Shown here one piece after another: positions 17,838 through 26,539 of a stretch of 64,000 bases of DNA. Each line of letters opens with the position of its first letter. The stretch's first letter is position 1. The DNA comes from Agromyces archimandritae (GTDB taxonomy: Bacteria; Actinomycetota; Actinomycetes; Actinomycetales; Microbacteriaceae). The stretch is from assembly GCF_018024495.1 (NCBI RefSeq), contig NZ_CP071696.1, positions 310,001 to 374,000 on the forward strand, given 5' to 3'. The notes beneath the pieces are model-generated. The model was not told where the DNA came from. It saw nothing but the letters and a program-made list of their open reading frames with translations, and searched no databases. A program made the position numbers and the translations under genes.

Positions 17838-18493
17838 CCCTGCTCGAGTTCCGTCGGGGTGACGAGCCACGCATCCGGGTTCACGAGGGTGAACGCGCCG
17901 GTGACCTCGACGGTCCGCCCGGTGAGGGATGCCGTGTCGATGCCGGCGAGCACGGCCGTCTTGAGTTCTTCGTTCAGGGCGCTCGCAGCGTTCTGGTACT
18001 CGATCTGGTTCGTGAACTGGCCGAAGGCGATGTCGCCGGTGGCGTCGCGCAGCTCGGTGCCGTTGATGGCGGGCCCGGTCTGCATGCGGACGGTGAGGCC
18101 GGCGGGCAGCCCATCGACGGCGACATCGTAGATGCCGGAGGCTCCCTCGCCGACGACGCCGGTGAAGGTCACACTGTAGACCGGGCCGCCGGAGCTCTCG
18201 ACGGCGAACTCCTCGGCGGCGGCGTCGGGGTCGGCGGCGATGGCCTCGGCGAGGCTCGCGGCGTCCTCGGCGCGTTCGGCGACTGCGGCCTGCACCTTCG
18301 GGAAGGTCTCGGCGCCGAAGGTCGCCGGGTCGAAGGCGTCCGCACCGGCGGATGCCCGCGCATCCCCGTCGGGCACGACCTTGGTGCCGAGGACGACGCC
18401 GGCCACCACGAGCACGAGGATACCGATCCGGATGCCGCGCCGTACCGCGGGGCTCGTCCCGCGCCGCGGTGCGCGGGCGGCGGTCGCCGTCAC
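17834..18493 (-). CDS. DUF2291 membrane-anchored protein
   Basis: A 219-aa protein of the DUF2291 family. An Arg-rich N-terminus is followed by one transmembrane segment (about residues 21-40), and the rest is predicted outside the membrane. The exported part has the FTGVVGEGASGIYDVAVDGLP region and ends VTGAFTLVNPDAWLVTPTELEQG-like, where a family-typical 'G.F......W.VTP' pattern is seen. Members of this family recur in operons with ribose-type ABC importers; their function is not established. The GTG at 18493 overlaps the dehydrogenase stop (GTGA), and the gene overlaps the ATPase start. A helper role in substrate uptake is only inferred. Confidence 0.75.
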   Translation of the reverse strand: MTATAARAPRRGTSPAVRRGIRIGILVLVVAGVVLGTKVVPDGDARASAGADAFDPATFGAETFPKVQAAVAERAEDAASLAEAIAADPDAAAEEFAVESSGGPVYSVTFTGVVGEGASGIYDVAVDGLPAGLTVRMQTGPAINGTELRDATGDIAFGQFTNQIEYQNAASALNEELKTAVLAGIDTASLTGRTVEVTGAFTLVNPDAWLVTPTELEQG

Positions 18494-19521
18494 CGCAGCA
18501 CCCGGGATTCGGTGTCGTTCGGTCGGATCTGGAGCTTGCGGCCCTCGCCCCGGCGGAACAGCTCGAGGGCCTCGGCGTAGTCGTCGAGGGTGAAGGAGTG
18601 GCTGATCATGGCTTTCGCGTTGATGGCGCCGGCCTCGAAGAGTTCGACGGCGCGGCCGAAGGAGTTCAGCACGGCCATGGTGCCGACGAAGGTGATCTCG
18701 TCGCGGTACACGCGGAACGGCGAGAACTTCGCGGTGCGGTCGGCCGGGGCGACCCCGAAGTCCTGGAAGTAGCCGGCGGGCTTGACGCGGGTGACCGCGT
18801 CTTCGATCGCGTTGATGTTGCCGGTGCAGTCGATGACGACGTCCCACTTCTCACGGTCGGCGTCGTCGGCGCTCGTGTAGCGCAGCTCGATGCCGCACTC
18901 GGCGGCGGTCTGCAGGCGGTCGGCGTTCAGGTCGACGATCGTGACGCTGACGGCCCCGGCCCGCGTGGCGAGCTGGGCCATGAGCAGGCCCATGGTGCCG
19001 GCGCCGAAGACGAGCACGTGGTCGCCGATGCGGCGCGGCAGCATGTCCCAGCCGCGGATGGCGCACGCCAGGGGTTCGATGAGTGCGGCCTCGTAGAGGT
19101 CGGTGTCGGGGCGGAGCTTGTAGACGTTCCGCGAGGGGGCCGTGAAGTACTGCTGCGATGCGCCGTCGGAGGCGACGACGCCGAGGCCGTTCCACTGCGG
19201 GCAGAGGTTCTGGTGGCCGTTGATGCAGAACTCGCATTCGCCGCAGGTCGTCGAGGGGTTGACGGCGACGTGGTCGCCGACCTCGAAGTCGTAGGAGCCG
19301 TCGTTGACGCCCTCGCCGAGGGCGACGATCGTGCCGGTTGCTTCGTGGCCGGGCACCAGCGGGTAGACGGTGCCCTCGAACTCGCCGTCGAAGACGTGGG
19401 TGTCGGTTCCGCAGATGCCGACGGCCGCCGTCTCGATCAGGATCTCCTTGTACCCCGGTTCCGGCATCGGCCGCTCCTGCAGGGCCAGGCGGCCTTCCGA
19501 TTCGAATACCACTGCGCGCAT
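18490..19521 (-). CDS. zinc-dependent alcohol dehydrogenase, probable erythritol/L-threitol dehydrogenase
   Basis: A 343-aa medium-chain, zinc-containing NAD(P)-dependent dehydrogenase. The catalytic zinc ligands are C37 (GICGTDTH) and the His-Glu of PGHEATG. A structural zinc is bound by four Cys in CGECEFCINGHQNLC. The Rossmann motif VFGAGTMGLLMAQLA is followed by an acidic VDLNADR, suggesting NAD preference. It is the first gene of the tetritol operon and probably oxidises erythritol or L-threitol to L-erythrulose, matching the kinase and isomerases downstream. The ATG at 19521 gives the normal MDR start; the frame extends 25 codons upstream without family similarity. Which tetritol is used cannot be read from sequence. 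Confidence 0.8.
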   Translation of the reverse strand: MRAVVFESEGRLALQERPMPEPGYKEILIETAAVGICGTDTHVFDGEFEGTVYPLVPGHEATGTIVALGEGVNDGSYDFEVGDHVAVNPSTTCGECEFCINGHQNLCPQWNGLGVVASDGASQQYFTAPSRNVYKLRPDTDLYEAALIEPLACAIRGWDMLPRRIGDHVLVFGAGTMGLLMAQLATRAGAVSVTIVDLNADRLQTAAECGIELRYTSADDADREKWDVVIDCTGNINAIEDAVTRVKPAGYFQDFGVAPADRTAKFSPFRVYRDEITFVGTMAVLNSFGRAVELFEAGAINAKAMISHSFTLDDYAEALELFRRGEGRKLQIRPNDTESRVLR

Positions 19522-19639
19522 CTTCGCTCCCGTCAGCCGGGGCCGGTCGCCCCGCGGGTCCCGCATCATCCCGTCGCGGCCGTCGCCGGCATCCACTGCG
19601 ATGTCGGCGATCGGATCGGCCGCGGTCGGGGTCGAGACC

Positions 19640-19690
19640 CCATGTTAGATTCATGTGATCTTGTAACTCGATCACGTTAGATTTCACCAT
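19640..19690 (-). promoter_or_regulatory. operator and promoter region of the tetritol operon
   Basis: An AT-rich patch in GC-rich surroundings, 120-170 nt upstream of the dehydrogenase ATG. It holds an inverted repeat GTGATC (19655-19660), 9-nt spacer, GATCAC (19670-19675). This is flanked by the direct repeat GTTAGATT at 19644-19651 and 19676-19683. A possible minus-strand -10 box TAACAT is at 19642-19647. The symmetry fits a dimeric or tetrameric DeoR-type repressor; binding by the regulator at the operon's end is inferred. Confidence 0.55.
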
Positions 19691-19769
19691 AGGTTCGGGC
19701 GGCAGGGAATGTCAAACGGCTCGCAGAAGTCGACGTCGACCGCGGATCCCGAGCCGTCGCGGCGCCGCC

Positions 19770-20660
19770 TCAGAGCCCGGCCCGCTCCAGCAGATCCCCG
19801 TCGGCGCCGAGCCGAGCGAGCACCTCGGCGGGCCCGAGCTGCCGGATGCCGGGCTCGAGTTCCTCCCACTCGCGCGGGGCCGCCGCGGTCGGCGAAGCCC
19901 CCTTGCCGCGCAGCGTGTACGGGGTCGCGGTCGAACGCGCGGGGTGGTTCTGGCTCCAGTCGAGGAACACCCGCCCCACCCGATGCTCCTTGCCGACCTG
20001 CGCGACCAGCTCGCCCGGGTGGGCTGCGGCCAGCTCACGCGCGATGCGCCCGACGAACGCGTGCACGCTGCGGCCCGTCGCCCGCCCCGGCAGCGGCGCG
20101 TACAGGTGCAGACCCTTGCCGCCGCTCGTCACCGGCGTGGTCTCGAAGCCCTCCTCGGCCAGGCGCGCACGAATCAGGTGCGCGGCGGCCGCGCATTCGG
20201 CGAGGCCGGCGCCTTCGCCGGGGTCGAGGTCGATGACGAGCCGGTCGGGGCGGTGGATGCCGCCGCGCGGCCCCGTGCGCCACTGCGGCGTATGCAGCTC
20301 GATCGCCGCCTGGTTCGCCATCCACATGAGGCCGTCGAGGTCGTCGATGAACGGGTAGACGACGGTCTTGGCGGGCTTGTCGCTGCCGGGGTTCGCCGTC
20401 AGCGGCAACCGCCGCAGCCATTCGGGGGCGTATCGCGGGGTGTTCTTCTCGAAGAATCGGGTGCCGCCGACGCCGTCGGGGAAGCGGATGCGGGTCACCG
20501 GCCGGTTCGCGAGCTGCCGGAGGATGACGGGCGCGACGGCCGCGTAGTAGTCGGCGAGGTCGCGTTTGGCGAAGCCGTCCTCGAAGAGCGCCTTGTCGGG
20601 CCTGGTGATGCGCACACGCGCGGCGGCGCCCGTGCGCCCCGCTCCCCCGTTCGCGGCCAT
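19770..20660 (-). CDS. stand-alone LigD-type polymerase/primase domain protein
   Basis: A 296-aa protein of the LigD polymerase-domain family (archaeo-eukaryotic primase fold), which adds nucleotides at DNA ends during bacterial non-homologous end joining or excision repair. The metal-binding acidic pair is in RLVIDLDPGEG, the substrate-binding SGGKGLHLYAPL loop follows, and late motifs VFLDWSQN and TATPYTLRGK are typical. The fused phosphoesterase and ATP-dependent ligase domains of full LigD are absent. Neither Ku nor a ligase gene is in this window. The ATG at 20660 gives the usual family length; the gene is 25 nt downstream of the DUF167 gene. Confidence 0.85.
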   Translation of the reverse strand: MAANGGAGRTGAAARVRITRPDKALFEDGFAKRDLADYYAAVAPVILRQLANRPVTRIRFPDGVGGTRFFEKNTPRYAPEWLRRLPLTANPGSDKPAKTVVYPFIDDLDGLMWMANQAAIELHTPQWRTGPRGGIHRPDRLVIDLDPGEGAGLAECAAAAHLIRARLAEEGFETTPVTSGGKGLHLYAPLPGRATGRSVHAFVGRIARELAAAHPGELVAQVGKEHRVGRVFLDWSQNHPARSTATPYTLRGKGASPTAAAPREWEELEPGIRQLGPAEVLARLGADGDLLERAGL

Positions 20661-20685
20661 GCCTCCACGCTACCGCGCAGGCCCC

Positions 20686-20925
20686 CTACGCGATCCCGTC
20701 GACGCGGATCCGTTTGATGCGCGAACCCGCCCCGCGCAGCAGGTGCACGTTCGACGGTGCGATGCCGAAGTGGGCGGCGATCGCACGCAGCGTCCCCGCG
20801 TTGGCGGCGCCGTCGACGGCACGCTCGCGCACGAACACCACGAAGTCGACGGACGGGTCGTCCGGTGCCTCCTCGACGGCCGGCCCCTTCCGGCTGCCGG
20901 GCTTCACGCGGACGGTGAAGTCCAC
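20686..20925 (-). CDS. DUF167 (YggU-like) family protein
   Basis: A 79-aa small protein of the DUF167/YggU family. The core motifs are VRVKPGSRK near the N-terminus, the AVDGAANAGTLRAIA segment, and the C-terminal GAGSRIKRIRVDG strand-loop. The biochemical role of the family is unknown. It begins 1 nt after the der stop, so it is probably translated from the der transcript. Confidence 0.8.
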   Translation of the reverse strand: MDFTVRVKPGSRKGPAVEEAPDDPSVDFVVFVRERAVDGAANAGTLRAIAAHFGIAPSNVHLLRGAGSRIKRIRVDGIA

Positions 20926-20926
20926 C

Positions 20927-22432
20927 TCAGCGCTGCCGCCGCTCGCGCACGCGCATGTTCACGACGATCGGCGTGCCCGCGAAGCCGTACAGTTCGCGCA
21001 GGCGCCGCTGGATGTATCGGCGGTACCCGGGGTCGAGGAACCCGGTCGTGAACAGCACGAAGGTCGGCGGCCGGGTCGCCGCCTGCGTGCCGAACAGGAT
21101 GCGCGGCTGCTTGCCGCCGCGGACGGGGTGCGGATGCTCCTGGGTGAGCTCCGTGAGGAAGGCGTTGAACTTGCCCGTCGGGATGCGGGTGTCCCACGAC
21201 TCGAGGGCGAGCTCGAGGGCGGGCACGAGCTTCTCGAGGTGCCGGCCGGTGCGCGCGGAGATGTTCACGCGCGGCGCCCAGGCGACGTGGGCGAGGTCCT
21301 GCTCGATCTCCCGTTCGAGGTACCGTCGGCGATCATCGTCGAGCAGGTCCCACTTGTTGTAGGCGATCACGAGCGCCCGGCCCGATTCGAGCACGAGGTC
21401 GATGATGCGCACGTCCTGCTCAGAGATCGGCTGGCTGACGTCGATGACGACGACGGCGACCTCTGCTTTCTCGAGCGCGGCCTGGGTGCGCAGCGACGCG
21501 TAGAAGTCGGCGCCCTGCTGCAGGTGCACGCGGCGGCGGATGCCGGCGGTGTCGACGAAGCGCCACACCTTGCCGCCGAGCTCGATCTGTTCGTCGACGG
21601 GGTCGCGGGTGGTGCCGGCGAGCTCGTTGACGACGACCCGCTCCTCGCGAGCGGCCTTGTTCAGCAGGCTCGACTTGCCGACGTTCGGCCGTCCGACGAT
21701 CGCGACGCGGCGGGGGCCGCCGACCTCCTGCTTGGCGACGGCCGAGACCTCCGGCAGCACTTTGAAGACCTCGTCGAGCATGTCGGCGACGCCGCGGCCG
21801 TGCAGGGCGGAGACGGGGTACGGTTCGCCGAGGCCGAGGTTCCAGAGCGCGGCCGCCTCAGGCTCCTGCCGGGTGTCGTCGATCTTGTTGGCGAGCAGGA
21901 ACACGGGCTTCTTCGTCTTGCGGAGCAGCCGGACGACGTGCTCGTCGGTCGACGTGGCGCCCACGACGGCATCCACGACGAACAGCACGACGTCGGCGAG
22001 GTCGATGGCGACCTCCGCCTGCGCGGCGACCGAAGCGTCGATGCCTTTCGCGTCCGGCTCCCAGCCGCCCGTGTCGACGAGCGTGAAGCGGCGGCCGAGC
22101 CATTCGCCGCGGTACGAAACGCGGTCGCGGGTGACGCCCGGGGTGTCTTCGACGACCGCCTCGCGGCGGCCGAGGATGCGGTTGACGAGTGCCGATTTGC
22201 CGACGTTCGGCCGGCCGACGATCGCGATGACGGGCAGCGCCGGTTCGTAGCGCACGCCCTCCTCGCCGTCGCCGGCGCCCTCGAGCATCTCGAGGTCGTC
22301 GCCCTCGAGCTCGTAGTCGTCGAGGCCGCGCCGGAGCACGGCGGCCCGCTGCTCGGCGAGCTCGTCGTCGACGCCGGCGAGGCGCTCGGCGAGGTTGTCG
22401 TCTTCGGCCGGATCGAACTCGCGGTCGGTCAT
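20927..22432 (-). CDS. der: ribosome-biogenesis GTPase Der (EngA)
   Basis: A 501-aa tandem GTPase needed for 50S subunit assembly. Two G1 motifs GRPNVGKS are visible (the first at residues 73-80), each followed by DTGG/DTAG G3 and NKxD-type G4 motifs (LLANKIDD and IAYNKWDL). A C-terminal KH-like domain ends near MRVRERRQR. The protein has an acidic N-terminal extension of about 65 residues not found in the E. coli protein but common in actinobacteria. The ATG overlaps the cmk stop (ATGA); cmk-der is a frequent actinobacterial pair. Confidence 0.95.
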   Translation of the reverse strand: MTDREFDPAEDDNLAERLAGVDDELAEQRAAVLRRGLDDYELEGDDLEMLEGAGDGEEGVRYEPALPVIAIVGRPNVGKSALVNRILGRREAVVEDTPGVTRDRVSYRGEWLGRRFTLVDTGGWEPDAKGIDASVAAQAEVAIDLADVVLFVVDAVVGATSTDEHVVRLLRKTKKPVFLLANKIDDTRQEPEAAALWNLGLGEPYPVSALHGRGVADMLDEVFKVLPEVSAVAKQEVGGPRRVAIVGRPNVGKSSLLNKAAREERVVVNELAGTTRDPVDEQIELGGKVWRFVDTAGIRRRVHLQQGADFYASLRTQAALEKAEVAVVVIDVSQPISEQDVRIIDLVLESGRALVIAYNKWDLLDDDRRRYLEREIEQDLAHVAWAPRVNISARTGRHLEKLVPALELALESWDTRIPTGKFNAFLTELTQEHPHPVRGGKQPRILFGTQAATRPPTFVLFTTGFLDPGYRRYIQRRLRELYGFAGTPIVVNMRVRERRQR

Positions 22433-23139
22433 GAGGTGCTCCTCGTGGTCTGTGCGCGGCCGTCGTCGATGACGCCCACCACGGCGTCGACGGTCTCGCC
22501 GAAGTCGAGCTCGGTGGAGTCGACGGTGGTGACGCCCGCTGCGGCGTTCATGAAATCGACGACCTTGCCGTCGGCGCGGTCGCGTCGCTTGAGCGACGCG
22601 CCGGCGCCGGCCGCCGCGTCGCCGAGTTCGGCGGTGCGGCGGGCGATGCGCGCCTCCTCGCTCGCGGTGAGCAGGATCCGCACCGGCGCATCGGGGGCGA
22701 CGACGGTGGTGATGTCGCGGCCCTCGACGATGATGCCGGGGCGTTCGGTCGCGAGCATGATCGAACGGAACAGTTCGGTGAGGCGGGCGCGCACCTCGGG
22801 CACGCGGGCGACGCGGCTGACGGCGGCCGAGACGACGGGCTCGCGGATGGCGTCCGTCACCTCCTCGTCGCCGACGCGAACCCGCACCTCGTCGGGATCG
22901 GTGCCGATCTCGTAGGCGAAGCTCGGCAGGAGTTCCACGATCGAGGCGCTCACATCCTCGGGGGCGTCGGCCGACAGGTCGAGCCCGCTCGCCAGTGCAT
23001 GCCAGGCGAGGGCGCGGTAGGCGGCTCCCGTGTCGAGGTAGGCGAAGCCGAGTCGGCGGGCTGCGGCCTTCGACACGCTCGACTTCCCGCTTCCGGCGGG
23101 GCCGTCGACGGCGACGATGAATGGCAGCTCGATGGTCAT
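22429..23139 (-). CDS. cmk: cytidylate kinase
   Basis: A 236-aa P-loop kinase phosphorylating CMP and dCMP. The Walker A motif GPAGSGKS is at residues 13-20. [16 protein letters not shown] and the [20 protein letters not shown] segment are family signatures, with the lid-region DRADGKV near the C-terminus. The start ATG at 23139 lies 2 nt after the prephenate dehydrogenase stop, and the stop overlaps der. The order tyrA-cmk-der fits the Micrococcales. Confidence 0.93.
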   Translation of the reverse strand: MTIELPFIVAVDGPAGSGKSSVSKAAARRLGFAYLDTGAAYRALAWHALASGLDLSADAPEDVSASIVELLPSFAYEIGTDPDEVRVRVGDEEVTDAIREPVVSAAVSRVARVPEVRARLTELFRSIMLATERPGIIVEGRDITTVVAPDAPVRILLTASEEARIARRTAELGDAAAGAGASLKRRDRADGKVVDFMNAAAGVTTVDSTELDFGETVDAVVGVIDDGRAQTTRSTS

Positions 23140-23141
23140 GT

Positions 23142-24224
23142 TCACCCGGCGATCCGCCAACCGCGGGCGGTCAGCTCTTCGGTGAGGCGTTCCTGCGCCT
23201 CGGGGACGGTGGAGATCTCGGCGAGGCCGATCTGGGCCTCGGGCGAGTGCTCGAGGCGCAGGTCCTCGATGTTGACGCCGGCCTCGCCGACGTCCTGGAA
23301 GAGGCGAGCGAGCTGCCCAGGCCGGTCGTCGACCATGACGATGAGGCTCGTGTAGCGACGGTCGACGCCGTGCTTGCCGGGGATGCGGCTCTCGCCGGTG
23401 TTGCCGCCGGCGAGCTCTTCGGCGATGCGGCGGCGCGCACCGGGGGCCTCGATGTCGTCGAGGGCGCGGATGAAGCGGTCGAGGTCTTCGCGGAAGGCGC
23501 GCAGCACCTGGGCGACGGGTGCAGCGTTCGCGCCGAGGATCTGCACCCACAGTTCCGGATCGCTCGCCGCCACCCGCGTCATATCGCGCAGTCCCTGGCC
23601 GGCGAGGTTCAGCGCCGCATGCGGGGCGTCGGTCAGCCGTCTGGCGAGCACCGAGGAGACGACCTGCGGCACATGCGAGACGAGCGCGACGGCGCGGTCG
23701 TGCTGTTCGGGGGTCATCTCGACGAGGATGCCGCCGAGGTCGAGGATGAGGTCGTCGACGATGCCGCCCTTGCGGTACGTGATCGCCTCGTGGGCCGCGA
23801 CGACCCACGGCCGCCCGGCGAAGAGATCCGCGCGCCCCGCCATGGGGCCGCCGCGTTCCCGGCCGGCCATGGGGTGCGAGCCGATGTAGCGGGTGACGTC
23901 GGCGCCGCGCTCGATGAGCTCGTGCAGGATCTGCAGTTTCACGCTCGCGACGTCGGTGACGATCGCCTCGGGGTAGCGGGCCAGTTCGGCGGCGACCACA
24001 TCGGCGGTCACATCCGGCGGCGTGCACACGACGACGAGTTCCGGGCGGTCGTCGTCGGCGGTCGCCCGGCCGGCGCCGTAGTCGACGGCGATGCCGAGGT
24101 TCGTCGGCGAAGCGTCGTCGAGCACCACCTCGATGCCGCGCGCGCGCAGACCGAGGCCGATGCTCGCTCCCAGCAGTCCGACGCCGACGATGCGCACCGG
24201 GCCCGCAAGCCGCGATTCGACCAC
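23142..24224 (-). CDS. tyrA: prephenate dehydrogenase with C-terminal ACT domain
   Basis: A 360-aa NAD(P)-dependent enzyme of tyrosine biosynthesis. The dinucleotide-binding motif [10 protein letters not shown] is at residues 14-23. VVVCTPPDV and the [12 protein letters not shown] active-site loop with its His are conserved. The C-terminal ACT domain (about residues 285-360), beginning [19 protein letters not shown], suggests feedback control by an amino acid, probably tyrosine. It directly follows rluB (stop and start adjacent at 24225/24224) and precedes cmk. Confidence 0.93.
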   Translation of the reverse strand: MVESRLAGPVRIVGVGLLGASIGLGLRARGIEVVLDDASPTNLGIAVDYGAGRATADDDRPELVVVCTPPDVTADVVAAELARYPEAIVTDVASVKLQILHELIERGADVTRYIGSHPMAGRERGGPMAGRADLFAGRPWVVAAHEAITYRKGGIVDDLILDLGGILVEMTPEQHDRAVALVSHVPQVVSSVLARRLTDAPHAALNLAGQGLRDMTRVAASDPELWVQILGANAAPVAQVLRAFREDLDRFIRALDDIEAPGARRRIAEELAGGNTGESRIPGKHGVDRRYTSLIVMVDDRPGQLARLFQDVGEAGVNIEDLRLEHSPEAQIGLAEISTVPEAQERLTEELTARGWRIAG

Positions 24225-25001
24225 TCAGTTCCCCTCTCGATCGGCCCCCGCCCGACGCGAGATCGTGAGCAAACGGCCGAGTTCAACCTTAGTCAACTCC
24301 CGCATCGCCCCCGACCGGAGGGTTCCCAGGTGCAACGGCCCGAAGCTGCGGCGCACGAGGTCGACGACGGGGTAGCCGGCCGCGGCGAGCATCCGCCGCA
24401 CGATGCGGTTGCGACCGGAGTGCAGGGTGACCTCGACGAGCGAATGCCCGGCATCCGCACCCCGCTGCTGCAGGATGCGGCCCGAGTCGATCGCGATCGG
24501 GCCGTCCTCGAGCTCGATGCCGTGCTTCAGACTCTGCAACGCCTGCGGGCTCATCCGCCCGCGCACCTTCGCGATGTACGTCTTCTCGACGCCGAAGGAG
24601 GGATGGGCCAGCACATGCGCGAGTTCGCCGTCGTTCGTGAGCACGAGCAGGCCGCTCGTCTCGGCGTCGAGACGGCCGACGTTGAAGACGCGTTCCTCGA
24701 GCTCGGCGGTGAAGCCCGAGAGGTCGGGCCGGCCGTGCTCATCGCGCATCGACGAGACGACGCCGCGCGGCTTGTTCAGCATGTAGTAGCGCTTGCCGGC
24801 ATCCAGCTGCACGGCCGTGCCGTCGACGTCGACGAGATCGTGCTCCGGGTCGATGCGGGTGCCGAGTTCGGTGACGACGCGGCCGTTGACGCGCACGCGG
24901 CCGGCGACGATGAGCTCCTCCGAGGCGCGGCGCGAGGCGACGCCGGCGGCGGCGAGCACCTTCTGCAGGCGCACGCCCTCGGCTGCAGGTTCAGCGGACA
25001 T
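24225..25001 (-). CDS. rluB: 23S rRNA pseudouridine synthase (RluB-like)
   Basis: A 258-aa RsuA/RluB/E/F-family pseudouridine synthase. An N-terminal S4 RNA-binding domain ([22 protein letters not shown]) is followed by the catalytic domain with the invariant Asp in [14 protein letters not shown] and the C-terminal [11 protein letters not shown] motif. In the usual gene order it follows scpB; here its ATG overlaps the scpB stop by 11 nt. The target is presumed to be 23S helix 80-92 uridine as in RluB, inferred by family. Confidence 0.9.
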   Translation of the reverse strand: MSAEPAAEGVRLQKVLAAAGVASRRASEELIVAGRVRVNGRVVTELGTRIDPEHDLVDVDGTAVQLDAGKRYYMLNKPRGVVSSMRDEHGRPDLSGFTAELEERVFNVGRLDAETSGLLVLTNDGELAHVLAHPSFGVEKTYIAKVRGRMSPQALQSLKHGIELEDGPIAIDSGRILQQRGADAGHSLVEVTLHSGRNRIVRRMLAAAGYPVVDLVRRSFGPLHLGTLRSGAMRELTKVELGRLLTISRRAGADREGN

Positions 25002-25695
25002 CGAGTTCGAATCCGTCCTGTCCGTCGTCGAGCAGCGGCGAGATCGGCGGCAGCTCGTCGAGCGAGGTGATGCCGAGGTTCACGAGCAGCTGCTCGGTCG
25101 TGCCGTAGAGGATGGCGCCCGTCTCGGCGTCGGTGCCGACCTCGGTGACGAGTCCGCGCCCGAGCAGGGTGCGCACCACCGAGTCGACGTTCACGGCGCG
25201 GATCGAGGCCACCTGCCCGCGCGAGACGGGCTGCTTGTAGGCGATCACCGAGAGCGTCTCGAGGGCCGCCTGCGAGAGCTTCGGGGGCGTCTGCGACTGC
25301 ACGAAGGCGCCGACGAGTCGGTCGTACTCGCCGCGCACGTAGAAGCGCCAGCCGCCGCCGACCTCGCGCAGTTCGAAGGCGCGGCGGATGCCGGCGCCCG
25401 CGGCATCCACCGGGGCATCGGTGCGCGGCTCGCCCGAAGTGCCCTGGCCGTCGTAGTCGCGGACGAGCCGGGCGACGGATGCCCGCACCTCGGCGATGGG
25501 CCGCGCGACCGCCGTGGCCAGGCTCACGTACGACTGCGGTTCGTCGGCGATGAAGAGGATCGCCTCGAGGGCGCGGTCGAGGTCGAGGCGCGGCTGCCCG
25601 GGCACGTCGAGCGGCGTCGCGATCGAGATCTCGGGCGACTCCGGCTCCTCGCCGTCCGCGCCGAGCTCGATCACCGCCTCCACGTCATTCGTCAT
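24991..25695 (-). CDS. scpB: segregation and condensation protein B
   Basis: A 234-aa winged-helix subunit of the SMC-ScpAB condensin. Recognisable segments are LEAILFIADEPQSY at the first winged helix, ETLSVIAYKQPVSRGQVASIRAVN and LLGRGLVTEVGTDAETGAILYGTT in the second, which are strongly conserved. The ATG at 25695 is used rather than an upstream in-frame ATG, because it overlaps the scpA stop region and gives the family N-terminus. ScpB dimers bind the ScpA kleisin to form the chromosome-organising ring. Confidence 0.92.
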   Translation of the reverse strand: MTNDVEAVIELGADGEEPESPEISIATPLDVPGQPRLDLDRALEAILFIADEPQSYVSLATAVARPIAEVRASVARLVRDYDGQGTSGEPRTDAPVDAAGAGIRRAFELREVGGGWRFYVRGEYDRLVGAFVQSQTPPKLSQAALETLSVIAYKQPVSRGQVASIRAVNVDSVVRTLLGRGLVTEVGTDAETGAILYGTTEQLLVNLGITSLDELPPISPLLDDGQDGFELDVR

Positions 25696-26539
25696 AGTCC
25701 GCTCCCAGGGTCGCCAGCTTCGCATCCGACCACTCCTCGGCGGTCCAGCGCAGGGTCAGCTCGCCGAGCGGCTCGAGCTGCTCGAAGGCGATCGCCGCGT
25801 GGCGGTAGAGCTCGAGCACGGCGAGGAACCTCGCTACGACGATACCCGGCCGGTCGACGCCGGCGATCAGCTGCCGGAAGCTCGTCTCGCCTCGCCGCAG
25901 CACCGCGACGACGTGCGCGGCCTGCTCGCGGATCGACACGAGCGGCGCATGCAGGTGGTCGAGGCCGACGACGGGGATCTCGCGCGGGGCGAAGGCGAGG
26001 GTGGCGATGGCGGCGAAATCGGCGAGGCTCGTCGTCCAGCGCAGCTCGACGGGCTGCTTGCGGAAGCGTTCCTCCAGTCGCACGCTGCGTGCGTGCCGCG
26101 AGCCCTCCGCCTCGAGCCGCGACGCGAACCATCCCGAGGCCTCCTTGAAGGCGCGGTACTGCAGGAGCCTGGCGAACAGCAGGTCGCGGGCCTCGAGCAG
26201 GGCGACGTCTTCGGCGTCGACGAGCTCGCCCTGCGGCAGGAGTCCTGCGACCTTCAGGTCGAGCAGCGTCGCGGCGACGACGAGGAACTCGCTGGCCTGG
26301 TCGAGCTCGGCCGGCCCCGCATCGTCGAGCCCGCGCAGGTAGGCGATGAACTCGTCGGTCACCTGCGAGAGCGAGACCTCGGTGACGTCGAGTTCGCGTT
26401 TCGTGATGAGCGAGAGCAGCAGATCGAACGGGCCCTCGAAGTTCGAGAGGGCGACGCGGAACGAACGATCCTCCCCCGCCGACTCGGTCACCGGCTCGGT
26501 CGGGGTGACCGTCGCGACGGCCTCAGGCGGCGGCGCCAC
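25685..26539 (-). CDS. scpA: segregation and condensation protein A (kleisin)
   Basis: A 284-aa kleisin of the SMC-ScpAB complex. The conserved N-terminal SMC-binding region reads FEGPFDLLLSLITKRELDVTEVSL, followed by FLVVAATLLDLKVAGLLPQ. The C-terminal winged helix holds VARFLAVLELYRHAAIAFEQ. The GTG at 26539 overlaps the parA stop by 17 nt. A Pro/Thr-rich N-terminal extension of about 25 residues precedes the conserved part. Confidence 0.92.
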   Translation of the reverse strand: MAPPPEAVATVTPTEPVTESAGEDRSFRVALSNFEGPFDLLLSLITKRELDVTEVSLSQVTDEFIAYLRGLDDAGPAELDQASEFLVVAATLLDLKVAGLLPQGELVDAEDVALLEARDLLFARLLQYRAFKEASGWFASRLEAEGSRHARSVRLEERFRKQPVELRWTTSLADFAAIATLAFAPREIPVVGLDHLHAPLVSIREQAAHVVAVLRRGETSFRQLIAGVDRPGIVVARFLAVLELYRHAAIAFEQLEPLGELTLRWTAEEWSDAKLATLGADYDE

